Source: JADCGM01 sp943370355 (GTDB taxonomy: Bacteria; Pseudomonadota; Alphaproteobacteria; Sphingomonadales; Sphingomonadaceae). From it: 64,000 nucleotides of DNA. The notes below the pieces were generated by a model that worked only from the letters and a program-made list of their open reading frames with translations, was not told the origin of the DNA and searched no databases. Position numbers and translations under genes: made by a program. The stretch's first letter is position 1, and every line of letters starts with the position of its first letter. Shown here one piece after another: positions 41,802-55,100 of the stretch. The stretch lies in NCBI GenBank assembly GCA_943370355.1, contig CALRQP020000013.1, positions 1 to 64,000 on the forward strand. Reading direction: 5' to 3'.

Positions 41802-42808
41802 GCAGCGACCGCACGCGCCTCGGCGAACTCGATGCGCTGCGTGGCCTCGCCGCGCTCGCGGTGGTGCTGTTCCACTTCACGACGCGCTACGACACCGTCT
41901 ATGGCCATGATGGGCCGATGCTCGTTTCGGTGCCCTGGGGCCACTTCGGGGTGCAGTTTTTCTTCGGCATCTCCGGCTTCGTGATCTTCATGACGCTCGA
42001 GCGCACCAAGCGGCCGATGGACTTTGTGGTGTCGCGATTTTCGCGGCTGTTTCCAGCCTATTGGGCAGCGATCGCGCTGACGACCGCAGTAGTCTGGGCC
42101 GGGCCGCTGACCGGACTGCGGCTGCCTGCCTCGACGGTGGCGGCGAATCTGACGATGCTGCAGGGCTTGGCAGGACTGCCGAGCGTCGATGGAGCTTATT
42201 GGACCCTGCTCGTCGAGCTGTCCTTCTACGCCGTGATGTTCACGCTGTACCGGTTCAAGCTGCTTGATCGCATCGAATGGGTGCTGATCGGCTGGATCGG
42301 GCTGAAATGGTTGTGGTGGTTGGTTCCGGCGCTGCCCTTCCGGGTTGGACTGGTGCTGGTGCAGCATTTCATCCCGTTCTTCGCGCTCGGGATTTGCGCC
42401 TACCGGGTGTTCGCAGGCGAGCGGACATGGCGCGGCGTGGCAGTGCCGGGGCTGTTCGCGCTGGCGACGGTGCTGGCGCTCGACGGCTGGGCGCACTTTG
42501 CGGTGGCAGCGCTGGTCGCGCTGACATTCGCCGCATTCGCGGCGGGACAGGCGGGATTGCTCGCCTCGCCGCCGCTCGTATGGCTCGGAAGTGTGTCCTA
42601 CACGCTATACCTCGTCCACGAAAATGTCGGCTGGTCAGTGATTTCCTGGCTCGAGACCCGGGGGGTCGAAGCCAATTTCGCGGCGCTGCTCGCACTGGTC
42701 GTCGTGCTTGCACTTGCGGCCGGAATTACCGTGCTGATCGAGCGCCCGGCGATGGGCGCGATCCGCCGGGCGTGGCGACGCCGCAGCGGCGTTCCAACGC
42801 CGCAATAA
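41798..42808 (+). CDS. Acyltransferase 3 (OafA/YrhL-like) membrane protein
   Basis: The 336-residue protein has about ten membrane helices and begins near LGELDALRGLAALAVVLFHF, the signature of acyltransferase-3 proteins, with SRFSRLFPAYWAAIALTT next. These enzymes O-acylate surface sugars, lipids or antibiotics using acyl-CoA. The start is a TTG overlapping the kinase stop by four bases, an unusual but coupled start. No periplasmic SGNH domain is attached. The acceptor is unknown. Confidence 0.9.
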   Translation: MSSDRTRLGELDALRGLAALAVVLFHFTTRYDTVYGHDGPMLVSVPWGHFGVQFFFGISGFVIFMTLERTKRPMDFVVSRFSRLFPAYWAAIALTTAVVWAGPLTGLRLPASTVAANLTMLQGLAGLPSVDGAYWTLLVELSFYAVMFTLYRFKLLDRIEWVLIGWIGLKWLWWLVPALPFRVGLVLVQHFIPFFALGICAYRVFAGERTWRGVAVPGLFALATVLALDGWAHFAVAALVALTFAAFAAGQAGLLASPPLVWLGSVSYTLYLVHENVGWSVISWLETRGVEANFAALLALVVVLALAAGITVLIERPAMGAIRRAWRRRSGVPTPQ

Positions 42809-43107
42809 ATTAATTCGCATTCATAACGAGTTAGCGAGTGTTTTTTCGCGGGATTCCGCACCTCCGGCCAATTGTCGCACCCCCCGGTTTCAGCTTCCTG
42901 AACCGTGTGCGTTGGTTTATCTTTTACCAAGATTTGGATGTGTATGGATCGCCGCCACTCAACCAGTTCCTTCGCCGGTCATGGTGCGCTGTCTCGCCGC
43001 AGGGTCAAGTCTCGTTGATGGCGCGTCCAAATGCGCGCCAGCGCCGTATTTTTACTGCGTTGCGTAGGGTTTTTGTGTAGATGTTTGTGGGGCGCAACAG
43101 GGCAATC
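42809..43107 (+). other. Intergenic region upstream of the giant exoprotein
   Basis: This ~300-bp gap is less GC-rich than its surroundings. A GC hairpin GCGGCGTT/AACGCCGC overlaps the acyltransferase stop (42786-42803). A short inverted repeat TTGGT/ACCAA lies at 42912-42930 within an AT-rich stretch where a promoter is plausible, and GGCGCG/CGCGCC with following T-runs lies around 43020-43053. No convincing gene was seen. An 80-codon open frame here has no homology-like content. Confidence 0.5.
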
Positions 43108-46100
43108 ATGCGCGTGATGGGTTCAACCTTGCGGGGGCGCGCTTCGGCGGCAGCACTCGCAGCGGCGCTGATCGGGCTTCCGATGAGTGTGCCGGCACTG
43201 GCGGACGGCATCGCTTTGCCGACCGGCGGGCAGGTTGTTGCCGGTTCCGCAAGCATCGGCAGCGGCCTCGGCGGCCTCACTGTCAACCAGACATCCGCGC
43301 GCGCCATCATCGACTGGAAGAGCTTCTCGATCGGTGCGGGCGGCAGCGTCGCGTTCAACAACGGGACGGGTGCCACGCTCAACCGGGTAACCGGTGGTGA
43401 TCTGTCTACTATTGCGGGCCAGCTTTCGGCGACGGGTTCGGTCTATCTGATCAACCCAGCCGGCATCGTCGTGGATTCCTCCGGCAAGGTGCTGACCGGG
43501 GGGTCGTTCGTCGCTTCGACGCGCATGGTCGACATGGCTTCGTTCATGTCGGCGGGCAACCTGACCTTCTCCGGCGATTCCGCGGGCGGGGTTGAAAATT
43601 TCGGGTCGATCAGCGCCGGCGGCGATGTCGTGATGATCGGCGCCATGGCGGGCAACTCCGGCACGATTTCGGCCGGCGGGACTGTCGGTCTGGCGGCTGC
43701 CGATCGCATCGTGCTGCAGGCGTCGGGCCAGGATCAGCGCATCATGGTCGACGGCGGGGCGGGTGACGTCACCAACACCGGCACGATCACTTCGGCGGCT
43801 GCGGAACTGCGCGCGGCTGGCGGGAACGTCTATGCGCTCGCCGGCAACAATGGCGGGATCGTGTCCGCTACCGGCGGTGCCGCGCAGAATGGGCGTGTGT
43901 GGCTTGATGCGGGCGGCGATGTCACGGTGTCGGGGGCGGTTACCGCGAAAAATGCCGATGGCAGCGGTGGCACGGTGCATGTGGTCGGCACCAACATTTC
44001 GCTGAAAGACGGCGCGAACATCGACGCGAGCGGCACGAAGGGCGGCACGGTTCTCGTTGGCGGCGACTTTCAGGGCGGCAACGGTGACAAGACCTTTGCA
44101 GATGCGCCGATCCGCCATGCGACATTCGTTGGAATGGACCGTGGTGCCTCAATCAACGTCGATGGCCAAGGCGCAGGCGGTACAGCTGTCCTGTGGTCGG
44201 ACGAATATACCGGGTTCGCGGGGACGATCAGCGCGAAGGGCGGCGCATCTGGCGGTGACGGGGGACTTGTCGAGACTTCGTCGCATAACATCCTCGACTT
44301 TTTGGGATCTGCTGACACGTCTGCCGTGAACGGGAGCGTCGGCACGCTGTTGCTCGACCCAACCAATATCACCATCAGTACCGGTGCGGACGCCACTACT
44401 GGCGGTACCACCGGGGGAACGTTCTCGGCTGGCACCTACACTGCCGGCGACCGGACGACCGCGACGATCAACACGACAACGCTCACCACCCAGCTGGCGA
44501 CCAACAATGTTGTAATCAGCACCGCAGGCACCGGTTCAAGCGCCGGAACATTGTCTTGGTCGGCTGCGAGTGCGATCTCATGGTCAGCCAACACCAGCCT
44601 GACGCTGACTGCGACCACTTCGCTTTCGCTGGGCTCCAATATTACCACGACCGGCTCGGGCGGAATCACGTTCAACGCCGGAACCACGATCACACAGACG
44701 GCAGGTGTCGCAATCACCACGAACGGCGGTGCGGTAGCCTATAACGCCGCCACCGGCATGACGCTGAATAGCGGGACGGTAACGACCGCCGGCGGCAACA
44801 TCACGCTGATCAACAGTACCTCGGGCAATATTGCGGGAACCGGCGCTCTGAATGCGGGGACGGGGGCGATCAGTGTCGCCCACAACGGTGCGACGGGCAC
44901 GACGTCGATCGGCGGACTGACCAGCACGAGAACCACCGGGAACGCGATCACGCTGACCACTGCGGGGTCCGGGCTACTGACCAGCAACGCGATGACGGCC
45001 ACCGGCGGCGGCGCGATCAGCGTCACGTCGGCTGCGAACTATACCTCTGCAGGTGCTGTTTCGCTCGGAGCCGGCAATTGGACTGTCAATGCAGCCACGG
45101 GAATCACCGTGAGCGGCACGGTCGTCAAGGATACGGGCGCTGCCTCGCAGATCAACCTGACGAATAGCGGCAATGCGAGCGATATCACGATCAGCAACCG
45201 CATCAGCGCGGGCAGTGTCGCAAACTCGTCCAACAATTCGCTGACTTTGACCGCGACCTCCGGGCGCGATGTACTGATTTCCACCTCCGGTGCGCTGACT
45301 GCCAGCTTTGTTTCGGGCACGAGCGCGGCGAATACGCTGACGGCAAACCTCAGCGGCCGTGACATCACGTTCAACGGTGCCACGAACACGGTCCAGATTG
45401 TTGATACCGGCGCGACCTCGACGATTACGGTCAACGCCAATGCGACGCGCAATATTTCGATGGCCAAGGGTGTCGCGAATGCGGCAGCGACGACGGGACC
45501 GTCCTCGGCTTCGCCCGGAACGGCCAGCGACCGCAGCGTCATCAACCTGAATTTCAAGGCTGACGGTAACATCACCTTCACGGCGGGCAGCATCGCCGGT
45601 GCCGGTCTCTGGAATTCGAGCGCTGCCGATCTCCGCAGCCCCGTGAACGTCGATTTCCGCGCGGGCGGCGGTACGGGCGCGGTTGGCGACGCAATTTCGG
45701 TCACGACAACCTCGGGCAACGCATTCGATACACGTGGCGGATCCATCAGCTTCCAGACGCTGACTACCGGCCCTGTCGGTTCGGGCACGACATCCGGCGG
45801 TAATATCACCACGCTGGGGACGCTGATTACCAACGGGATCATTGCGACCGGCGGCGGCGACGTCACGATGACCTCTGCGGTCGGCAGCATTAGTCTCGGC
45901 AGCCAGCTCAACACGAGCCAGGGCTCGACCGCGACGAACAATCTCGACACAGCCCAGGTCAATCTCACCAGCGCGACCTCTCTGACGACCAACAATTTCG
46001 CGGCCATCACGACGTCTGGCGGAACAAGTTCGACGCTCTCGCAGTTTGGCGCGTCCGGAAGCCTCGTGTCCTTTGCCGCGCAGAATGGTGCGCTGACGCT

Positions 46101-49100
46101 GGGCAATCAGACGCTGACGCTGCAGGCAGGCAGCTTCACCGGTTCGGCGACCGACACGATCACCACGAGCGGCACCTTCTCGACAGCGGGTGGCGCCGTT
46201 TCGCTGACTTCGACCCGGAACGGTGCTGCGAATGCCATCACCACCAACGCTGCGATCAATACGGCGAATGGCAATGTCACGCTGACAGCCAGCGGCACCA
46301 GCGCGGGCATGAGCATCAACGCGATCAACGCGGTGACCGGAACGATCACGCTGGATGCGCGCGGCGCTGTCTCACAGACGGGTGCCTTTGTGAGTTCGGC
46401 AGGGGCCGGTGGCGGCATCCGGTTGCTCGGCGCAGGTGCAAGCTACGATCTTACGACGCAGGCCAACGGTCTGTCGGGCTCGGCGACATTGGCTGGCAAT
46501 ACTGGCTCCATCGCCTATGCTCAGGCCAATGCCTTTTCGGTTGGTACGGTGTCGGGCACCGTCGGTATCACGACGACCGGTGCGACGCTTCTGAATGCCA
46601 CCAGCGGCGGCACGACGATTACACAGTCGCAAGCCATCACAGCCGGCGGCCTTCTGGCGACTGCGGCCGGCGGCGTTACCCTGACCAACACGTCGAACAA
46701 CATTACCGGCAATGTCGCGCTGACCAGCACGAACACGGCGATCTCGTTCGTGAATACCGGCAACTTCAATATCGGCAGCGTGACCGGTGTCGGCAACATT
46801 ACGACGACGAGCGGCATCTCGAGCGGCTCCGGCGTGACGACGCTGACCAGCACAGGCACGGTCACGCAGACCAACGGGTCGAACATCACGAACACGGGCG
46901 GACTGTTGCTGCTCGGGACAGGCGGCAATTATCAGCTGACCAGCACGGGCAATGCGATCGACACGCTGGCCGCGAACACCGGCCGCGTTGCCTACACGGA
47001 TACCAATAGCTTCACGATCAACACCGTCGGTGCGACCAACGGCATCACGACGTCTGCAACGAGCGCGAGCCTGACGGACTATACGGTCGCGCTGAAGACC
47101 AATACCGCTGACAGCCTGCTGACGATCACCGCAACGACCGGCAACATCACGACGGGCGGCAACGGCAACGTGCAGATCCTGTCCGACCGTCTGGCGCTAT
47201 CGGGCAATATCGTCGCGACGGGGCGCGTTGTGGAAATCACAACGACCTCGACCGGTCGCGCCATCGATTTCGGGACGTCGACCGGAACACCCGCCGAAGC
47301 GGGTGGCGGCGGCAAGCTCGTGCTCGACGCGACCGAGACTGACAATGTGACCGCCGACACGCTGCGTATCGGCGATACCGGGTCGGGCAACCTGACTGTC
47401 GGCGGCACGGCGCTGTTCCCGAACATCACGACCCTCGCGCTAGCGACCGCAGGCACCGCGACCGAGGGCAACAACACCGGCGCGATCAGTGTTCAGGGCG
47501 GCGCTGGTAACCTCGTGATCCGCGGCGCCGGCAACATCAATCTCGACACCGCCAACAATCAGGTTGCGAACATCGCGATCAGTTCGTCGGGCGGCAACGT
47601 CAAGTTCCGCGACGATAACGGATTTGCGCTATCGAACCTCGACGGACTGACGACCTCGGTGGTGAGCCCCGGTGGCCTGCTGTCGCTGGTGACCGGAAGC
47701 GGAACCGTCACGCAGAACCATGCGCTCGTTGCCGACAACCTCTCGCTCAGCGGCACATCGAGTGGCACGTTCACGCTGACCAATGCGTCGAACGATTTCA
47801 TCAATGTCGCTGCCAGCAACAGCGGCGGCACGATCAGCCTGCGCGACACCAGCGGCTTCGCGATCGGCACGGTCAATGGACTGACCGGTTTCAATGTCGG
47901 TAGCGGCGGCACAGCGACACTGACAGCGGGTGGAGCCGTCACACAGTCGCAGATCATCACCGCTGGCACATTGACGCTCAACGGGACGGGCGGTGCCTAT
48001 ACGCTGACCTCGAACAACCAGATCGGGTCGGTCGCGGGCAACACCGGATCGATCGACCTGCAGAACACGCTCGCGGCGGGCCTGACGATCAACGATGTGA
48101 CTGTCGCCACGACGGCGAAGATCACGTCGAACGCGGCAGGCAATCTTGTGATCGGGTCGAACAAGACGATCACATCGAGCGCATCGAGTGGCGATTCGGT
48201 TATCCTTGGCACCAACGCCAATTTCGTGGCGAGCAGCGGCGCGTCGATCGCGCCGGGCAGCGGTACCGCGCGCTATCTGATCTTTACCAACAACACTGGC
48301 AGCAACACTGAATGGGACAATACTGTCCGTGGCTCGCTGACGGCCGGCAATTTCTACAATGCCAATTTCGACGTGGCGAGCGCCCGCTCGGCGGCGGTCG
48401 GGTCGCCCAACCTGGTTTCGACGGTTGCCGGCAATCTGTTTGTCTATGCCGACCGGCCGACGCTTACCTACACAATCACCCCATCGGCGAGCGTCGTTTA
48501 CAACGGCACCGTCCAGAATTTGCCGAGCAGCTATACGAGCGGCCTCGTCAACAGCGACCTCATCGGCACAGCGGCGACAGGGGCGGCGGGCTCAACCGGC
48601 GTAACCAGCAAGAATGTCGCGACCTACACGGGTGTGACCGGCACGATCGGGTCACTCGCGTCACCGATCAACTATGCCTTTGCCTTCACCGGTACCGGTT
48701 CGCTGACCGTTACGCAGAAGGCGCTGACGCTGACCGGTGCGACGGCGCAGAACAAGATTTACGATGGCACGACGACCGCGAGCGTGACCGGCGCGTCGAT
48801 TTCGGGCGGCGGCGGGGCCGGTAATGTCGAAGTTGTCGATGCCGGCAATGTCACGCTGGGCGCGCTGACCGCGACGTTCGATACCAAGAATGTCGGCACC
48901 GGCAAAACCGTGACGGTGACCGGCGCGTCGCTGTCGGGTACCGAGGCGGGCAATTACACGGTTGCCAATCCGGCCGGGCTGACCGCGAACATCACACAGC
49001 GCGACCTGACACTGAACGCCGTTGCGTCCACCAAGACCTATGACCGGACAACGGCTTCGACGGGCACGCCCACAGTCTCGGCTGCGACCGCAAATACGGG

Positions 49101-52100
49101 TCTCGTCTCTGGCGACACGATCACATCGACGCTGACCCAAGTGTTCGATTCACGGAATGCGAGCGCCGTCGACGGGCGTACGCTTAGTGTCGTCACTGCG
49201 GGTCTCACCATTGCCGACGCCGGCAATGCAAGCGTGCTTGGCAATTATAATATCATCACGAACACCGCGCTTGGCACGATCAACAAGCTGAACATCTCGG
49301 CAACCGGCCTGTCGGGGGTCAACCGGGTCTATGACGGGACGAATGTCGCAGGTCTGACCGGTACGCCGACGATCACCGCCAGCATCATTTCGGGGGATAC
49401 CGTCTCGCTCGACGGGACGGCGAGCGGGACGTTTGCCAGCAAGAATGTCGGCAACGCCAAGGCAATCACCGTCACCGGGCTGTCCCTCTCGGGCACGGAT
49501 GCGGCGAACTATAATTTCACGCAGCCGACCGGGATCACGGCGAATGTGACGCCGAAGGCGCTCACCGTCGATGCAGTGGCAGATACCAAGACCTACGACC
49601 GGACGACGAATTCGGCGCAGACGGTCACGGCGGTCGGTTTGGTCGGTGGCGACACGACCTCGACACTGAGCCAGTCGTTCGACAGCAAGAATGCGAGTGC
49701 AGCCAATGGCCGGACGCTGACGGTCAACAGTTTCACGATCAACGACGGCAACTCGGGCAACAACTACAGCGTTTCGTCTGCGACTGCGCTTGGTACGATC
49801 AACCAGCTGAACCTGACGCTGACGGGTCTTTCGGCGAACAACAAGGTTTACGACGGTAACACGTCTGCGGTGCTGACGGGCACGCCGGCCTTTTCCTCTG
49901 CGCTCGCGACCGCTGACAATCTGTCGCTCGACGGCACGGGCGTCGGTACGTTCAACACGAAGAATGTCGGCTCGGGCAAGACGGTGACCGTCAGCGGCTA
50001 TTCGATCTCCGGCACCGAGGCAGCCAACTATAATTTCAGCAACCCGACGGGCATCACGGCGGACATTACCGTGAAGACGCTGACGGCGTCGCTGACGGGC
50101 ACGGTGTCGAAGCAGTATGACCAGACGACCGCGGCGACACTGGTATCGGGTAATTACAGCCTTGGCGGGTTCGTCGCGGGTGAAGGCGCGACGGTCACCA
50201 AGACGAGTGGCACCTACAACACCAAGAATGTCGGCACATCAAAGCCGGTGACGGTGACGCTGGCGGGTGGCGACTTTACTGCGAACGGCGGCACGCTGCT
50301 GTCCAACTATACGTTGCCGACGATGGCGACGGGCAATGTCGGCACGATCACGGTTGCGCCCTTGACGGTGAGCGGCCTGACGGGCGTCGACAAGACCTAT
50401 GACGCGACGACGACGGCGTCGGTCACCGGCACGGCTGTGCTCAGCGGCCTGTTCTCGGGCGACGACGTCACGCTTGGCGGCAGCCCGACCTTTGCATTCG
50501 CGACGGCCGGTGCAGGGACCGCGAAGACGATCACGGCGAGCGGCTATTCGGTGAGCGGCACCGACGCGACCAACTATAGCTTCACGCAGCCGGGCGGCCT
50601 GTTCGCCGACATCTTCAAGGCGATGCTGTCGGTGTCGCTGATCGGCAGCACGTCGAAACAGTATAACCAGACGACGGCAGCGACGCTGACGACCGACAAT
50701 TACAGCCTGACCGGCTTCGTCGGCGGCGAGGGCGCGGGTTCGACGGTCACCAAGACCAGCGCGACCTATGACACGAAGAATGTCGGCACCGGCAAGACGG
50801 TGACAGCGACGCTGGTGAGCGGCGATTACAGCCTGGCGGGCGGGGCGCTGGCCGCGAACTACACACTGCCCGGCATGGCGACCGGCGCGATCGGGACGAT
50901 CACCAAGGCGCCGCTGACAGTCAGCGGGCTGACGGGGTCGAACAAGATCTATGATGCGACCACGGCAGCGTCGTTCACGGGCTCGGCGGCACTCAGCGGG
51001 CTGTTCTCGGGCGACGATGTGACGCTTGGCGGTACGGGATCGGCGAGTTTTGCCAACAAGAATGTCGGCAATGGCAAGACGATCACCATCACGGGCTTCA
51101 CCGCGTCGACCGGTGCGGATGCCGGCAACTATAACTTCACGCAGCCGACCGGGCTGACCGGGAACATCACGGTGCGCGACGTCACGCTGAATGCGGTCGC
51201 CGACACCAAGACTTACGACCGCACAACGGCGTCGGCTGGCGTGGTCACCGATACAGCGGCTGACGCTTCGACGGGTCTCGTCGGCGGCGACACGATCACC
51301 GGGCGCGTGCAGACGTTCGATTCGAAGAACGCGAGTGCCGTCAACGGACGGACGCTGACGGTGACGAGCTATACCGTCAACGACGGCAATGGCGGTGCCA
51401 ATTATAATGTGCTGACCAACACCGCGCTTGGCACGATCAACAAGCTGAACCTGACGCTGACCGGCCTGTCGGCGAACAACAAGGTTTATGACGGCAACAC
51501 CTCGGCTGTGCTGACCGGCACGCCCGCCTTCTCCTCGGCGTTGGCGACCTCCGACAATCTGTCGCTCGACGGCACGGGTGTCGGCACGTTCAACAACCGC
51601 AATGTCGGCACTGGCAAGGCCGTTACAGTCACCGGCTATTCGATTTCGGGCGCCGAGGCGACCAACTATAATTTCAGCAACCCGACCGGAATCACCGCAG
51701 ACATCACGGTCAAGACGCTGACGGTGAACGCGGTCAGCGACACGAAGACCTATGATCGGACGACAAATTCGGCTCAGACCATTAGTGCCGTTGGCCTGGT
51801 CGGCGGCGATACCACGACGGCCCTGAGCCAGTCATTCGACAGCAAGAACGCCAGCGCGACCAATGGACGGACGCTGACGGTCAACAGCTTCACGATCAAC
51901 GACGGCAATTCGGGCAACAACTATAGCGTGTCGTCCGCCACGGCGCTGGGCACGATCAACAAGGCGTCGCTGACGGCGACAGGCCTGTCGGGCGTCAACC
52001 GGGTTTATGACGGCACCACGGTCGCTGGTCTTACTGGTACGGCATCGATCACTGCGTCGATCGGCGGCGACGATGTTTCGCTCGATGGGACCGCGACCGG

Positions 52101-55100
52101 TCAGTTTGCCAGCAAGAATGTCGGAACGGCAAAGGCGATAACGGTCTCTGGTCTGTCCATCTCGGGTACCGATGCGGCAAACTACAACTTCACCAACCCG
52201 ACCGGACTCAGCGCCAACGTCACAGTCCGCGACCTGACGATCAACGCGGTCACCGACACCAAGACCTATGACCGCACCACGACCTCGGCGAATGCGCCGA
52301 CCGTTGCAGGCGCGACGATGACAACGGGCCTGGTCGCCGGCGACAGCATCACATCGACGCTGAGCCAGGTGTTCGACTCCAAGAACGCCAGCGCCGTCAA
52401 CGGGCGGACGCTGAGCGTCGTTTCGCCGGGGAGCATCACTATCGAGGATGCGGGTGCGGCGAGCGTTGTCGGCAACTATAATATCATCACCAACACTGCG
52501 CTTGGCACGATCAACGCGAAGGGTCTGACACTCACCGGCGTTTCGGCGCAGAATAAGGCCTATGACGGGACGACGACGGCGACGCTGACCGGCGGCTCGC
52601 TGAGCGGTATTGTGTCCGGCGACACCGTCACGTTCACGGCGGGTTCCGGCGTGTTCGACACCAAGAATGCCGGGACTGGCAAGACGGTCACGGCGAGCAA
52701 CTACATCCTGACCGGGTTGGACAATGCCAACTATAGCCTGAGCCAGCCGACCGGGCTCAGCGCCGACATCACCAAGCTGACGCTGACCGTGTCGCTGACC
52801 GGCAATGTCGATAAGGTGTACAATGCGACGACGGCGGCGACGCTGACTTCCGCCAACTATAATTTGTCGGGCTTCATCGCCGGTGAAGGCGCGAGCGTGA
52901 CGGAGACCGTCGGCAGCTACGACACGAAGAATGTCGGCACGTCGAAGCTGGTAACGTCGGCCTCGCTGGAGGCTGGCGACTTCACGGCGAACGGCGGCAC
53001 ATTGCTGGCGAATTATGTGCTGCCGACAGTCGCGACCGGCAATGTCGGCAAGATCACCCAAAAGGCGCTGATGATCACCGGCGCCACGGCGCAGAACAAG
53101 GTCTACGACGGGACGACGACCGCCACGGTGACCGGCGCGTCGATCGCAGCCGGTGTCGAGGCCGGCGACGATGCGCAGCTGACGGGCGGCCTGACGGCGT
53201 CGTTCGACACCAAGAATGTCGGGACGGGCAAGACCGTAACGGTGACCGGCGCGGCGCTGACTGGCACTGATGGCGGCAACTACACCGTGTCGAACCCGGC
53301 TGGGCTCACAGCCGATATCACGCAGAAGACGCTGACCGCATCGCTGATCGGCGCGACGTCCAAACAGTATAACCAGACAACGGCGGCGACGCTGACGAGC
53401 GCCAACTACAGCCTGTCGGGCTTTGTGTTGACGGAGAGCGCGACAGTTACAGAGACGGTCGGTGCGTTCGACACGAAGAATGTCGGTACTGGCAAGACCG
53501 TCACCGCGACGCTCGACAGCGGCGACTTCAGTGCGGGCGCCGGTACGTTGCTCAGCAACTACGCGCTGCCGACGATGGCGACGGGCGCGATTGGCGAGAT
53601 TACCGTTGCCCCGCTAACCGTCAGCGGCGTGTCGGGCGTGAACCGTGTTTACGATGGCACGACGACAGCGGGTCTGAGCGGCACGGCGGCGCTCAGCGGG
53701 CTGTTCTCGGGCGACGACGTGACGCTTGGCGGTACTGGGTCCGGCACGTTCGCGAGCAAGAATGTCGGCAGCGCGAAGGCGATCACCGTCACCGGCTATA
53801 CCGCGACGGGCACCGACGCGACTAACTACAGCTTCACGCAGCCGACCGGGCTTAGCGCCAATGTCACGGCGAAGACGCTGACCGTGAATGCGGTCGCCGA
53901 CACCAAGACCTACGACCGGACCACGGCATCGACCGCGACCGTTCTGGCGGTCGGCTTGGTCGGCGGCGACACGACATCTACGCTGAGCCAGACGTTCGAC
54001 ACCAAGAACGCGGGCACCGGCAAGACATTGACGGTTGGGTCGTTCACGATCAGCGACGGCAACGGCGGCAACAACTATAGCGTGTCCTCGGCGACCGCGC
54101 TTGGCACGATCAACGCCAAGTCGCTGACGATCACCGGCGTGACCGCGCAGAACAAGGTCTATGACGGCAACACCAACGCGACGCTGACCGGCGGCTCGGT
54201 CGCCGGCGGCGTGATCTCGGGCGACAGCGTGACGCTGACGACGGGTGGCGCTACCGGTACTTTTTCTGACAAAAATGCCGCCAACGGCAAGTCGGTTTCG
54301 GCGAGCGGCTATGGGATCACCGGCGCGGATGCCACCAATTATGTGATCGGATCGCAGCCGACCGGCCTGACCGCGAATATCACGCCGAAGTCGCTCACCG
54401 CGTCGCTGACCGGCACAACCACGAAACAGTATAACCAGACGACGGTCGCATCGCTGATCCCTGGCAATTACAGCCTGAGCGGGTTCGTCAGTGGCGAAAG
54501 CGCGAGCGTCACCGAGACGGTCGGTGCCTATGACACGAAGAATGTCGGGACCGGCAAGACGGTCACGGCGACACTCGACAGCGGCGACTTCACTGCCGGC
54601 GGCGGAACGCTGCTGACCAATTATGCACTGCCCACGACGGCGACCGGCGCGATCGGCATAATTACCGCTGCGCCGCTGACCGTCAGCGGACTCTCGGGCG
54701 TGAACCGCACTTATGATGGAACGACGGGTGCCGCGATTTCGGGCACAGCGGCGCTGGGCGGGCTCTTCAACGGCGACGCCGTAACGCTGACCGGTACCGG
54801 GTCTGGTACTTTTGCCGACAAGAACGTCGCAAATGGCAAGGCGATCGCGGTGACCGGGTTCTCGGTTACAGGCGGCGACGCGACCAACTACATCTTTGCG
54901 CAGCCGACGGGTCTGACGGCGAACATCACGCGGGCAACGCTGTCGGTAACCGCCGCCAACAAGACGAAGGTCTATGGCGATGCCGACCCGGCGCTGACGT
55001 TCACCGCTTCGGGCGTTCAGAGCGGCGATACGCTCGGCACCGTGCTGACCGGCGCGTTGAGCCGCGCGGCGGGCGAGAACGTCGCCGGCAGCCCCTATGC

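Noticed and set aside
42838..43080. 80-codon open frame directly before the giant exoprotein
   Set aside because: No ribosome site, no recognisable composition or motif, and it stops immediately before the alternative exoprotein start; more likely leader DNA.
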